A DNA stretch of 34,846 bases from Liberibacter brunswickensis (GTDB taxonomy: Bacteria; Pseudomonadota; Alphaproteobacteria; Rhizobiales; Rhizobiaceae), in contig NZ_JAAEJX010000013.1 in NCBI RefSeq assembly GCF_036858155.1, forward strand, positions 1-34,846. Reading direction: 5' to 3'. Both the position numbers and the translations under genes were made by a program. The notes under the pieces were generated by a model, which saw only the letters and a program-made list of their open reading frames with translations, had not been told where the DNA came from and did no database searches. Shown piece after piece: positions 1 to 8,543 of this stretch (its first letter is position 1; every line of letters starts with the position of its first letter).

Positions 1-1
1 T

Positions 2-127
2 AATGCTGTCGTTACGCTAACAGAAAATAAAAATCAAAAAATAATACATAATAAATCAAATATTAATGCATTCATAGCTGTGGCTTCCGGAAAAGGAGGG
101 GATGCGTTTTGTCGTATATCTCCATAA
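2..127 (+). pseudogene. Truncated Mrp/ApbC-type P-loop ATPase fragment
   Basis: Reading from base 2, the plus strand codes for a short stretch ending in IAVASGKGG, the start of the deviant Walker A motif (GKGGVGKS) of Mrp/NBP35 iron-sulfur carrier ATPases. The match stops right after GKGG at about base 100. The frame then runs through sequence belonging to the opposite-strand recombinase fragment and stops at 125-127. The lysine, nucleotide-binding loop and all downstream domains are missing, so this is a gene scar. The upstream part lies outside the window. The family call rests on one short motif plus its usual lead-in, so it is probable rather than certain. Confidence 0.55.
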
Positions 128-473
128 TTTTGCTACTATCAACATTAGTATAAATTTGTGTTGTTGAAAGTCTAGAATGACCTAAAATACTTTGTATAGA
201 TCTCAAATCTCCTCCATTAGAGAGAAGATGTGTAGCACAAGAATGACGTAAAGTATGAGGAGTAGTAGTTAAGGATAAACCTAATGCTTTACGTAATTGG
301 CGTACATGCCGTTGAAATACACCTGGATTTAGTGAATAACCACGTTTCCCTCGAAATAAAGGTCGGTGAATGTTTAGATCAAATGGACAAAGATCACAGT
401 ATTCTAATATCGCTTCTCTTATAGACGGTAAAATTGGTATATAAAAAAATAATTGAAAAGTATAATTTTTTAT
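72..473 (-). pseudogene. C-terminal fragment of a XerC-like tyrosine recombinase
   Basis: The minus-strand frame between the stop codons at 474-476 and 72-74 codes for the C-terminal half of a XerC/XerD-type recombinase. Visible motifs are the box II HTLRHSCATHLL, the GHS histidine and the nucleophile region STTQIYTNV, followed by the usual YDKTHP ending. The N-terminal SAM-like DNA-binding domain and the first catalytic arginine are absent: homology begins near YIPILPS at about 446, and the sequence upstream is AT-rich with a stop. The last eight residues (LLFRKPQL) are read from the abutting mrp sequence. It cannot act as a recombinase by itself. XerC is normally required for dimer resolution, so an intact copy would be expected elsewhere. 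Confidence 0.7.
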
Positions 474-492
474 TTATTTTGCACTAAATATA

Positions 493-1365
493 TTACGGGA
501 CTAAAAGTGTTCCAGAACCATTTTGGGTAAATATTTCCATAAGAATCGAATGTGGTTTTGTTCCGTCAAGAATAGCAATGCTTTTCACTCCATTTTCTAT
601 AGCTTTAATTGATGTTTCAATTTTAGGAATCATTCCTCCAGAAATAGTACCATCCTTAATAAGAGAGCGAGCTTCCATGACAGATAATTTACTAATTAAT
701 TTTTTGTTTTTATCAAGGACTCCAGGTACATCTGTCAGGAATAAAAGACGTATAGCATTTAATTTCCCTGCTATAGCACCAGCGAAGGTATCAGCATTTA
801 TATTATAAGTTGCTCCATCGTATCCAGGTGCTATAGGAGCTACCACGGGTATAATCCCTGATTTTGTTAATAAGTCAAGAATAGTACGATTAACTTCTAT
901 TATTTTCCCTACAAATCCAAAATCTATTTTATTATTGGACAATGATTCTAAGCAAAGATATTTTTCTGCAAATACCATATTACCATCTTTTCCGCATATA
1001 CCTATAGCTTGGGCACCAGTTTGATTAATTAAAGAAACTATTTTCTTATTAATAGATCCTGTAAGAACCATTTCGACAATTTCTACTGTTTTTTGATCTG
1101 TAATTCGTAGACCATTTTTAAATTTGGATTCTATCCCCATTTTTTTAAGAATTGCCCCTATTTGTGGGCCGCCTCCATGAACAATAATGGGTGTAATATT
1201 TGATTTTTTTAAAAGAGAAATATCATTAGCAAAATTTTCACTTAGATCTATGCAATTCATTACATGACCACCGTATTTTATGACAATTGTTTCATTTTCA
1301 TAAAACTGTACAAATGGAAGTATTTGTTCTAAAGTTTTTGCTTGAAATTGGTATATTTTTTCCAT
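493..1365 (-). CDS. argB: Acetylglutamate kinase
   Basis: ArgB phosphorylates N-acetyl-L-glutamate with ATP, the second step of arginine/ornithine synthesis, in the cytoplasm. The 290-residue protein has the amino-acid kinase fold throughout: IVIKYGGHVM near residues 28-37 (catalytic lysine and glycine loop), the substrate loop VHGGGPQIG near 63-71, the RITDQKTVEIVEMVL segment, and the C-terminal NINADTFAGAIAGKL and TDVPGVLD motifs for nucleotide binding. Length fits the family. It is the last gene of the rpmH-rnpA-yidC-ysxC-argB run, about 100 bp after ysxC. No other arginine genes are visible, so the pathway's completeness cannot be judged here. Confidence 0.95.
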   Translation of the reverse strand: MEKIYQFQAKTLEQILPFVQFYENETIVIKYGGHVMNCIDLSENFANDISLLKKSNITPIIVHGGGPQIGAILKKMGIESKFKNGLRITDQKTVEIVEMVLTGSINKKIVSLINQTGAQAIGICGKDGNMVFAEKYLCLESLSNNKIDFGFVGKIIEVNRTILDLLTKSGIIPVVAPIAPGYDGATYNINADTFAGAIAGKLNAIRLLFLTDVPGVLDKNKKLISKLSVMEARSLIKDGTISGGMIPKIETSIKAIENGVKSIAILDGTKPHSILMEIFTQNGSGTLLVP

Positions 1366-1468
1366 AATTAATAAACACTCTATTATATAAAGTTAGAACA
1401 ATTTCTTATAAAAAGATATCATTAAAAGATAGATAAATTTATTTTTTTTTAAAATAATTTTCTTTTTT

Positions 1469-2125
1469 TTAATGATTTATTACCTCAATAATTGCTTTAC
1501 GCAAAGCTTCTATACCTTTTTTCTTCACTGAGGAAGTGGAAATTACTTCTGAATGTGCTGCATGATGATTGCATAGCAAAGATTTTGTTTTTTCTAAAGT
1601 TTCTTGTTCTATTAAAGGAGAAATTTTGTCAATTTTAGTAAGAATAACTTGATAAGAAACACCTTTTTTATCTAGGAATGAAAAAACATCTAGATCTATT
1701 TGTTTTACGCCATGACGACAATCAATCAATAGATATACACACCTTATAGTTGATCGTTCAGATAAATACCTGACAATTAATTCTCCCCATGAATCAATAT
1801 TTTTTTTAGGTGCTCGAGCATAACCATATCCTGGCATATCAACTAAAACCATTTCGGGGATATTTTCTTTTCCACCAATAAAATTATTTGGAATAAAAAA
1901 ATTTAGATTTTGAGTGTTCCCAGGTGCATTAGAAGTTCTTGCTAAGTTTCTTCTATTAACTAACATATTAATTAAGGATGATTTTCCAACATTTGAGCGT
2001 CCAGAAAACGCTATTTCAGGAGGTCCTTCTTCGGGTAAAATCTCTATTTTAGGAATACTTCTCATAAACATCCAGATTGATTTCGTAAATATTTTTTGAT
2101 TTATCAATAACTTTATCCATTTCAA
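1469..2125 (-). CDS. ysxC: Ribosome biogenesis GTPase YsxC/EngB
   Basis: This is a small GTPase of the TrmE-Era-EngA-EngB family that helps late assembly of the large ribosomal subunit. All G motifs are visible in the 218 residues: G1 GRSNVGKSSL near 42-51, G2 threonine in APGNTQNLNFF, G3 VDMPGYGYA (D-x-P-G), G4 LTKID and G5 STSSVKKKG. The N-terminal IWMFMRSIPKIEILPEEGPPEIAFSG region matches the longer rhizobial form, supporting the upstream start over an internal methionine. It lies 33 bp after yidC, consistent with co-transcription. Confidence 0.93.
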   Translation of the reverse strand: MKWIKLLINQKIFTKSIWMFMRSIPKIEILPEEGPPEIAFSGRSNVGKSSLINMLVNRRNLARTSNAPGNTQNLNFFIPNNFIGGKENIPEMVLVDMPGYGYARAPKKNIDSWGELIVRYLSERSTIRCVYLLIDCRHGVKQIDLDVFSFLDKKGVSYQVILTKIDKISPLIEQETLEKTKSLLCNHHAAHSEVISTSSVKKKGIEALRKAIIEVINH

Positions 2126-2158
2126 ATTATTTTACATAAAAAAATAATATAATAATAT

Positions 2159-3901
2159 TTACTTAGAATCAGAGTGTCTAGAAAACATAGAACTCAGTCT
2201 GTTTATCAAACCAATTTCCGTACCATGCATTTTCATGATAGCTGCTTGTTGGATTATGGATATAATATTGCTCCAAGACCAATATATGATAAGCCCAGCA
2301 GGAAATGAAGATAGAGCAAAAACAAGTAATACCGGCATCCAGTTTAGAACTATTGCCTGTCCTTTATCTGTAGGAGGAGGGCTCATTTTCATTTGAATAA
2401 ACATTGATAGACTCATTATTATTGGCCAGATACCAATGTGCATAAATCCAGGAGGATTAAAAGGTAATATTCCAAATAATGTAAAAATATTTGTTGGATC
2501 AGCTGCAGCTAGATCTTTAATCCATCCGAAAAAAGGAGCATGCCTCATTTCCAAAGATATAGAAATAACCTTATAAATAGCAAAAAATACTGGTATTTGT
2601 AATAATATAGGCCAACACCCCGCAAGAGGATTAATGTTATGCGTTTTATATAATTGAATTACTGCTTTTTGCAATACTTGAGGAGGGGATTCTTTTAATT
2701 TCTCGCGTAATTCATCTATTTTAGGTTGAACGTTTTTCATCTGAGCTGTAGAAGTATATTGTTTTTTTGCTAATGGGAAAAAAAGAAGTTTTACAAAAAC
2801 TGTTATCAGCATAATTGCAACTCCAAAATTTCCTACGAATTTATAAAAATAACTCATGAGAATAAACATTGGTTTTGTGATAAAGTAAAATATTCCCCAA
2901 TCAATTAGCATTTCAAACTTTGGAATTCCTAATTCTTTTTCGTAATAATTAATTGTATTAAGCTCTTTAGCTCCTACAAATAGCGAATTAATAGCCATGT
3001 ATGACTTTCCAGGAAGAATATTAATTTCATTGGTTTTAAAATTTGCTTGATAACGAGCGTGCCCATTAGGAAGATATTTAAACTGGCTTTGGAAAGATGT
3101 TTCTTTAGATGGTATGAAAACAGAGGCCCAATATTTATCGGATATTCCAAGCCAACTGTTTGATTTGTGAAAATTAGAAACTACGGATTTCTCAATGGTT
3201 GAATATTTTTTTTCTACAATAGATTTATCTTCCAAAACAGCTATGAAACCTTCCTGTCCTCCTGAAGAATCTGTTTCTGTTTGCGATTTATAACGAACAA
3301 TTCGTCCATATGGAGAGATGATAATTTTACCTTTGCTATTGTTAGTTATTGTATCCACTATTTTGAAAAGATAATGATCATCTATAGATATAATACGTTC
3401 AAATAAAATGTCTTGTGCGTTTTTAAAAAACAGCTTTACTGGACTAGATGGTGTAAGAGTTTTGCCAGAACTCACACTCCAGATAGTATTTTCATTAGGA
3501 AGATCTATTTTACTGTTTTTTGAAATATAACCTAATTCTGCAAAATAAGCATTTTTTGTATTTGATGGATTTAAAAGTGTGATGATTGGACTATCATTAG
3601 ATACATCTACACGATAACCTCGTAATCTAACATCATCAAATTGAGCACCTTTTAGATTAATTGATCCTATAATAGCATTGTTTTTAATTTCAACACGAGG
3701 ATATCTAGATAAAGCCTGAACACGATTATCTATAGTATCAGTATGAGAACTATCAATCGCATCAGATTTTTTTATGGTTTGTTCATTTTTCTTGGCGTTA
3801 TTTATCTCCTCAATTCGAGGATATACGTATAAATTTTGCCAACCATATACAATGATAACAGATAGAGCTATCGCTGCAAAATAATTCCAATTTTTTTCCA
3901 T
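2159..3901 (-). CDS. yidC: Membrane protein insertase YidC
   Basis: YidC/Oxa1 inserts membrane proteins alone or with SecYEG. The protein of about 580 residues has an N-terminal membrane anchor (YFAAIALSVIIVYGWQNLYVY), a large periplasmic beta-domain, and the conserved C-terminal five-helix core, including FPLAKKQYTSTAQMKN and the NPLAGCWPILLQIPVFFAIYKV hairpin, ending in a short basic tail. The start is set at the ATG at 3901, whose A is the last base of the rnpA TGA stop. A TTG codon immediately before it would add one residue. This overlap implies translational coupling with rnpA, which is usual for this operon. Confidence 0.96.
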   Translation of the reverse strand: MEKNWNYFAAIALSVIIVYGWQNLYVYPRIEEINNAKKNEQTIKKSDAIDSSHTDTIDNRVQALSRYPRVEIKNNAIIGSINLKGAQFDDVRLRGYRVDVSNDSPIITLLNPSNTKNAYFAELGYISKNSKIDLPNENTIWSVSSGKTLTPSSPVKLFFKNAQDILFERIISIDDHYLFKIVDTITNNSKGKIIISPYGRIVRYKSQTETDSSGGQEGFIAVLEDKSIVEKKYSTIEKSVVSNFHKSNSWLGISDKYWASVFIPSKETSFQSQFKYLPNGHARYQANFKTNEINILPGKSYMAINSLFVGAKELNTINYYEKELGIPKFEMLIDWGIFYFITKPMFILMSYFYKFVGNFGVAIMLITVFVKLLFFPLAKKQYTSTAQMKNVQPKIDELREKLKESPPQVLQKAVIQLYKTHNINPLAGCWPILLQIPVFFAIYKVISISLEMRHAPFFGWIKDLAAADPTNIFTLFGILPFNPPGFMHIGIWPIIMSLSMFIQMKMSPPPTDKGQAIVLNWMPVLLVFALSSFPAGLIIYWSWSNIISIIQQAAIMKMHGTEIGLINRLSSMFSRHSDSK

Positions 3902-4275
3902 CAAGATTTCCTAGAGATTTTTTTTCTCGAACAATATTTTTGTTGATTACGAAGAACACGTTTAGCAAAATGATTGCAGAGTTCTCTAAAAGGTACAAAT
4001 AAAGTTTCCCTTTTAGCAATTAACACATAATCATGCCCAGATTGTAAAATTTTTTGTTTTTTATAAATACGAACTACTTCTCTTAATCTACGACGTATCC
4101 TATTGCGTTCAACTGCACACCCTTGCTTTTTTGTGACAGTAAAACCTACTCGTGGTAATAAACTGGGATTATTATTATTCAATACTCCTAGGGAGAAAAA
4201 TGGACCATTCCTTAATTCTCCTTTTTTCACTAATGCAAATTGCTTGCTTTTTTTAAGTGTACAGATATTGTTCAT
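3901..4275 (-). CDS. rnpA: Ribonuclease P protein component
   Basis: RnpA is the small basic protein subunit of RNase P, which matures the 5' ends of tRNAs. The 124-residue protein carries the signature helix VERNRIRRRLREVVR near residues 54-68 (the RNR motif), preceded by FTVTKKQGCAV, and has the strongly basic composition of the family. It lies 41 bp downstream of rpmH and its stop overlaps the yidC start, giving the standard rpmH-rnpA-yidC order. The C-terminus (RNQQKYCSRKKISRKS) is a basic tail, which varies among family members. Confidence 0.95.
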   Translation of the reverse strand: MNNICTLKKSKQFALVKKGELRNGPFFSLGVLNNNNPSLLPRVGFTVTKKQGCAVERNRIRRRLREVVRIYKKQKILQSGHDYVLIAKRETLFVPFRELCNHFAKRVLRNQQKYCSRKKISRKS

Positions 4276-4316
4276 CTATAAATTTCAAGATTACAGTTGA
4301 CGTTTACTTAATCGTT

Positions 4317-4451
4317 TTAAGCAGACAAACGTTTGCGTCCTTTAGATCTACGACGATTAAGCATTTTTATGCCACTACGTGTGGACATGCGTGCAAGGAA
4401 TCCACAACGCCTTTTTCTTACAATATTAGAAGGATTATAAGTACGTTTCAT
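4317..4451 (-). CDS. rpmH: 50S ribosomal protein L34
   Basis: This gene codes for a 44-residue basic protein beginning MKRTYNPSNIVRKRR and ending RRRSKGRKRLSA, which is the complete L34 pattern (N-terminal KRTYxPS, central RMxTRxG, basic C-terminus). It is a structural protein of the large subunit. It heads the rnpA-yidC operon on the minus strand and has a good promoter about 50 bp upstream. The small size and length match the family. Confidence 0.96.
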   Translation of the reverse strand: MKRTYNPSNIVRKRRCGFLARMSTRSGIKMLNRRRSKGRKRLSA

Positions 4452-4504
4452 TTGATTAATAACCTATTAGGCCCTTTATGATTAAATACAATACATGATT
4501 TTTC

Positions 4505-4533
4505 ACTCTAAATAAGAAACCATCTGAAGTCAA
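4505..4533 (-). promoter_or_regulatory. Probable sigma-70 promoter of rpmH-rnpA-yidC
   Basis: On the minus strand a TTGACT -35 box (4533-4528) is followed after 17 bp by TAGAGT (4510-4505). A transcript from here would have a leader of roughly 45-50 nt before the rpmH ATG at 4451. The -35 box matches five of six consensus positions and the -10 box four of six. Spacing is ideal, but no transcript data exist here. Confidence 0.5.
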
Positions 4534-4677
4534 TTAAGTGTTTTGATTTCATTTAAAGAGATATTTGTGGTATCGTTTTTCATTCGGGAAATACGCTGTG
4601 TATTTTTTATTAATATTAAGTAATTAAATCTCTAACTAACCTTAGATATGTTGTAAAGTAATATAGGAAAATACAAG

Positions 4678-5778
4678 ATGAAAAAAGGAGTCTTGCCAGA
4701 TAAATCGATAGCTGAGTTAGTTGCGAACAGGGAAATTGTAACTGAATCTAATTATCCGTTAGAAGAAAATCAGATTCAGCCTGCTAGTCTTGATTTACGG
4801 CTTTCCTCAAAAGCATATCGTGTTAGTGCAAGTTTTTTGCCAAATGTAGAAGATCTCGTTTTAGATAAAATAGATAGTCTTAAATTACATGAGATAGACC
4901 TTTCAATGGGTGCGGTATTAGAGGCAAATTGCGTATATATTGTTCCATTAATAGAAAGATTAAATCTTACAAAAAATCTTTTTGCTTATGCGAATCCTAA
5001 GAGTTCTATTGGGAGAATAGATGTATTTGCTCGACTAATCGTTGATAGGTTTCAAAAGTTTGATATGATTCCTGAAAATTATAGCGGTCCTCTTTATTTG
5101 GAAATTTATCCTAGAAGTTTCCCCGTTTTTGTAAGAGCAGGCTCTCGTTTGTCGCAAATTAGATTTATGTATGAGCGGAAATTTTGTTCTAAAAATGAAT
5201 TATTATCACTTCATAAAAAAAAATCTTTAGTTCAAGGAGGTTCATTCTTTTTTTCAGAAAAAAGTATAGCACTATCTGTTGATCTTAAGGGAGAGAAAAA
5301 TGGAAACGGCGTTATAGGGTATAGAAGTAAGCGTCATACAGCAGTTATAGATGTCGATTTACAAAAAACATACGATGTTTTGAATTTTTGGGATCCTTTA
5401 TATTCCCAAAATGGATCTCATCTTGTTTTAGACCCCAATGAATTTTATATTTTCGCTTCAAAAGAATTCATACAAATTCCAGATTCTCTAGTAGCTGAGA
5501 TGATACCGTACGATCCTTTGATAGGAGAATTTAGAGTTCATTATGCAGGGTTTTTTGACCCCGGGTTTGGATATTCATTACAAGGGACAATAGGAGCAAA
5601 AGCTGTATTAGAGGTGCGTTCATATGTCCCATTTGTTTTAGAACATGGTCAAATTATTGGCGGTCTTCAGTATGAGTTTATGATGGAAAATCCAGAAAAT
5701 ATCTATGGTGAAGAAATAGGATCAAATTATCAATTCCAAGGATTGAGATTATCAAAACATTTTCGAGATTTTGTATAA
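4678..5778 (+). CDS. dcd: dCTP deaminase, two-domain alphaproteobacterial form
   Basis: The protein belongs to the 2'-deoxycytidine 5'-triphosphate deaminase family, which produces dUTP for thymidylate synthesis. At 366 residues it is about twice the length of the E. coli enzyme and is built from two dUTPase-like halves, as in rhizobial homologues. The first half has QPASLDLRLSSKAYRV (near 37-52) and ANPKSSIGRIDVFARLI (near 106-122). The second half has DPLIGEFRVHYAGFFDPGFGY (near 283-303) and EVRSYVPFVLEHGQIIGGL. The gene is divergent from rpmH and monocistronic, with about 570 bp of non-coding sequence after it. The start is the ATG at 4678 after a weak AGGAAA site. Confidence 0.88.
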   Translation: MKKGVLPDKSIAELVANREIVTESNYPLEENQIQPASLDLRLSSKAYRVSASFLPNVEDLVLDKIDSLKLHEIDLSMGAVLEANCVYIVPLIERLNLTKNLFAYANPKSSIGRIDVFARLIVDRFQKFDMIPENYSGPLYLEIYPRSFPVFVRAGSRLSQIRFMYERKFCSKNELLSLHKKKSLVQGGSFFFSEKSIALSVDLKGEKNGNGVIGYRSKRHTAVIDVDLQKTYDVLNFWDPLYSQNGSHLVLDPNEFYIFASKEFIQIPDSLVAEMIPYDPLIGEFRVHYAGFFDPGFGYSLQGTIGAKAVLEVRSYVPFVLEHGQIIGGLQYEFMMENPENIYGEEIGSNYQFQGLRLSKHFRDFV

Positions 5779-6347
5779 TTTTTATATAAAATAATTTTAA
5801 ATCAGAGATCTATAATTTAACTACATTAATCTCATGTAACAATCCCTTTATGGTATTGTTATATTCATGATTAATACATGTTTTTTTTAACCGAATAATT
5901 TTAGTATGAAGTAAATAAATATATTAATAATTATGCTGTGCAAAATACAATTTGCAACAAATAGATGATGTAATATTAAATCTATATTTTAGGCTGTTGT
6001 TGAGAAGAAATTAGCACTAATACTCATGGATTGTTTCGATGGCTTTTAATAGTTTTTATTATAGAATAAATAGAAAATATTTTTACAAAATATACTATAT
6101 TTAATATAGTTAGTGCTTGCTATGCAGATTTATAATCTTAAATTGTTTTCATTCATAATGAATCAAGAGATGTATCTATATTTGATTTTTTGTTAACAAT
6201 ATTGCTGAAGGAATAATTATATAGTTTTCATCAAATTGAAAAAATGATAATATCACGATATTTCCAATTATATCTCTATTGAGATAAAAATTATTTTGTA
6301 TTAGTAGTTGGTATGATTTTTAGGATAATTGTATAGGTTGATATAAT
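5779..6347 (+). other. Long AT-rich intergenic stretch with no recognisable gene
   Basis: No open frame here resembles a known protein on either strand. A weak inverted repeat at about 5837-5861 (TAACAAT / ATTGTTA) might end dcd transcription but has no T-run. A perfect small palindrome lies at 6094-6110 (ACTATATT-T-AATATAGT). In rhizobia mutY commonly lies upstream of the DUF721 gene; no trace of it was seen. Confidence 0.5.
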
Positions 6348-6836
6348 ATGATGATGCACTTATCTAAAGTCATTGATGATTTGTTCGATCCCTTGTTGCA
6401 TCGTAGAGCAGGCATTAGTATGTCTCTTGTAAGTGCTTGGAGTGAAATTGTAGGAATAGAAACTTCTAAGTGTTGTATACCAGAAAAAATAATTTGGCCT
6501 AATAGATATTTTATTGAAAACCAAGATGCCTTGGAGGATGTTGGTGGAACTTTAATTATTGCGTGTGAAGGTGTGCATATAATTTTTTTGATGCATGATA
6601 AATCAAAAATCATTAGAAATGTAAATGTTTTTTTTGGATTTTGTGCTATTAGAAACATTCGTTTTATTCAGAAGCAGGTTGGTATTACAAGTCGAGATTC
6701 TTGTCCTGCTATTCCTGCTCTGGAAAAAGATGATTGTGAAAAAATTGATAAAATGACTGAAGGAATTAATGATAAGCTGTTAAAACAGGCCTTGGTTCGC
6801 TTTGGTCATGCCGTAATTGGATGTTCATATTTATAG
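6348..6836 (+). CDS. DUF721/DciA-like protein
   Basis: The 162-residue protein resembles the rhizobial DUF721 (DciA-related) family. DciA proteins are linked to loading of the replicative helicase DnaB. The pattern is clear: an N-terminal helix LSKVIDDLFDPLLHRRAG, then SLVSAWSEIVG, a PEKIIWP segment, the LIIACEGVHIIFLMH core and a C-terminal helix NDKLLKQALVRFGHAVIG. Three ATG codons in a row start the frame; the first is used here. It precedes the DsbA-like gene by 63 bp, the pair order found in rhizobia. Activity in replication is inferred from the family only. Confidence 0.75.
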   Translation: MMMHLSKVIDDLFDPLLHRRAGISMSLVSAWSEIVGIETSKCCIPEKIIWPNRYFIENQDALEDVGGTLIIACEGVHIIFLMHDKSKIIRNVNVFFGFCAIRNIRFIQKQVGITSRDSCPAIPALEKDDCEKIDKMTEGINDKLLKQALVRFGHAVIGCSYL

Positions 6837-6899
6837 TGGTTGCTTGTTATAACGGAATTAGTTGATGTAAAAAAAATAATATTGGAGAAATAGAGGGCA

Positions 6900-7598
6900 A
6901 TGAGTATAATTAAAGTCGGTACTTTGGGAGTTGTGGTGCTGATTATTACAGCATCTTTATTTTTTTATGTTCGCGGGAAAGAATCCGTACCTTCTAGTGA
7001 TTTGCCGTCGCCCTATGGGGTAGTAGACGTTCATGATTTACTTTCCATCCCTCCTGGTGCTATGAAAGAAATTTCAATTGGGAAAAAAGATGCACCAGTT
7101 ACAATGGTTGAATATGCATCAACAACATGTTCCCATTGTGCTGAATTTCATAATAAAACTTTTAAATTTATTAGAGATAAATACATAAAAACTGGTAAAT
7201 TACTATATATTTTACGAGAATTTCCACTTGATTCTATATCTATGGCTTCATTTATGTTAGCAAGATGTGCTGAAAATCGTTCTGAAGGAGGGTATCTTAG
7301 TTTTGTATCCTTTTTGTTTAGCAAACAAAATGATTTGATAAATTCGAAAAATTATAGGGAATCTTTGTTGAATATGGCTAAATTTGCTGGTTTTTCTAAA
7401 CATGATTTTGATGCTTGTTTAGCAGATCAAAGTATCATGGATGATATTAAAGCTAAGAAAAAAATAGCTTCTGAGAATTTCTCAATCGATTCAACTCCTG
7501 TTTTTTTTATTGAAGGAAATCTTTATCTTGGTAATATGTCAGAGGATGTTTTTTCTAAACTAATTGATAGAGCGATTCAGGATAAATCAGTTAATTAA
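6900..7598 (+). CDS. DsbA-family thiol:disulfide oxidoreductase
   Basis: This is an exported thioredoxin-fold protein likely to introduce or shuffle disulfides in periplasmic proteins. A single N-terminal hydrophobic segment (about residues 8-23) acts as signal or anchor. The redox motif C77-S-H-C80 sits in the STTCSHCAEFH context, and the cis-proline loop is DSTPVFFIEG. The inserted helical domain lies between them, as in DsbA/BdbD-like proteins of Rhizobiales. At 232 residues the length is normal. A GAGGG site lies just before the ATG. No DsbB partner is in view. In rhizobia smc usually follows this gene, but here a decayed spacer does. Confidence 0.85.
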   Translation: MSIIKVGTLGVVVLIITASLFFYVRGKESVPSSDLPSPYGVVDVHDLLSIPPGAMKEISIGKKDAPVTMVEYASTTCSHCAEFHNKTFKFIRDKYIKTGKLLYILREFPLDSISMASFMLARCAENRSEGGYLSFVSFLFSKQNDLINSKNYRESLLNMAKFAGFSKHDFDACLADQSIMDDIKAKKKIASENFSIDSTPVFFIEGNLYLGNMSEDVFSKLIDRAIQDKSVN

Positions 7599-7929
7599 AG
7601 TTATTCGTTACTTGTTTTTCTAATACACTTTTTTAATATTTGCCGATTTTTCATTTATTTTAATATACAATCTATTTTTTCTATTTAAGACATGTTTGTT
7701 GTAAATGTTTTTTTCGAACTGTTGCAGATATTTTTATGAAAAACATATATCAGTGGATATGAACAATATAAACATTACATGTTTGGTGTTTTGTTAAATG
7801 GTTGTTGTTTATAGTTAGCCAAAATATCAATTGTGCATTGATGTTTATTAGTATTGTAGTAGAAGTGATCTCTTCTATTTTATTATTGTGTTTCATTAAA
7901 TTTAAATAAATTATAGTTGGAATATTAAA
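7599..7929 (+). other. Non-coding spacer between dsbA-like gene and divK
   Basis: No gene is seen in these 331 bp. A perfect 6-bp inverted repeat at 7860-7877 (TAGAAG-TGATCT-CTTCTA) followed by an AT-rich stretch could be a weak terminator or an operator for divK. No clear promoter could be singled out in such AT-rich sequence. Confidence 0.4.
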
Positions 7930-8301
7930 ATGGTTAAAAAAGTAATGATAGTAGAGGATAATGAGCTAAATATGAAGCTCTTTAGAGATTTAATCGAAAC
8001 CTCTGGATATATAGCTATTCAGACAAGAGGTGGGTTAGAGGCCTTGGAGTTAGCTCGTCAATATAAGCCTGACATTATTATAATGGATATACAGCTTCCA
8101 GAAATATCTGGATTAGAAATTACGAAAAAAATCAAAGAAGACAGCGAATTACGGGAAATACCTGTTATAGCAGTAACAGCCTTTGCTATGAAAGGCGACG
8201 AAGAAAGGATTAGGAATGGAGGATGCGAAGCATATATTTCTAAGCCAATTTCTTTATCTATATTTATGGAAACTATTAGAAATTACATAGGAGAAGCTTA
8301 G
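7930..8301 (+). CDS. divK: Single-domain response regulator DivK
   Basis: DivK is a cell-cycle and polarity regulator in alphaproteobacteria; its phosphorylation state adjusts DivL-CckA-CtrA signalling. The 123-residue protein is a receiver domain only: acidic pocket E9-D10, phospho-acceptor D53 in IIMDIQLPEISG, the conserved TAFAMKGDEER switch region and lysine in YISKPIS. The sequence agrees closely with the DivK subgroup (KPDIIIMDIQLPE, LEITKKIKEDSELREIPVIAVTAFAMKGDEERIRNGGC). In rhizobia pleD follows directly; here it does not. Confidence 0.92.
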   Translation: MVKKVMIVEDNELNMKLFRDLIETSGYIAIQTRGGLEALELARQYKPDIIIMDIQLPEISGLEITKKIKEDSELREIPVIAVTAFAMKGDEERIRNGGCEAYISKPISLSIFMETIRNYIGEA

Positions 8302-8442
8302 ATATTAATTGTATAATATTTTTTTATAGATTTTTGCCTATCAATATAAAACATTATGTAATAATACGTACTTTTAATTATTATATTTTTTACATTGTTA
8401 AGTGAATTTTTAATAACACAAATTAGTTATACTAGTAATAAA

Positions 8443-8499
8443 TTAAAGCCACGGCTTTTAGTTGTAAATGTGGAATTTTTGCCAACAAAACAGCTTTTT
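8443..8499 (+). pseudogene. Possible PleD receiver-domain relic (very weak)
   Basis: Downstream of divK, where rhizobia carry pleD, an open stretch contains KPRLLVVNVEFLPTKQLF. This loosely recalls the start of PleD-type receiver domains (RILVVDDIPxNVKLL) with the two acidic residues lost. Nothing recognisable follows before the antisense rpmG gene. The resemblance covers fewer than 20 residues and could be chance; position is the main argument. Confidence 0.2.
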
Positions 8500-8543
8500 A
8501 TTTGCAGAAATATAACATTGTCAGATAGATATATTCCTAATTG

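Noticed and set aside
6094..6110. Palindrome ACTATATT-T-AATATAGT as an operator
   Set aside because: Pure A/T-dominated palindromes of this size are expected by chance in such sequence, and no gene lies close enough to interpret it.
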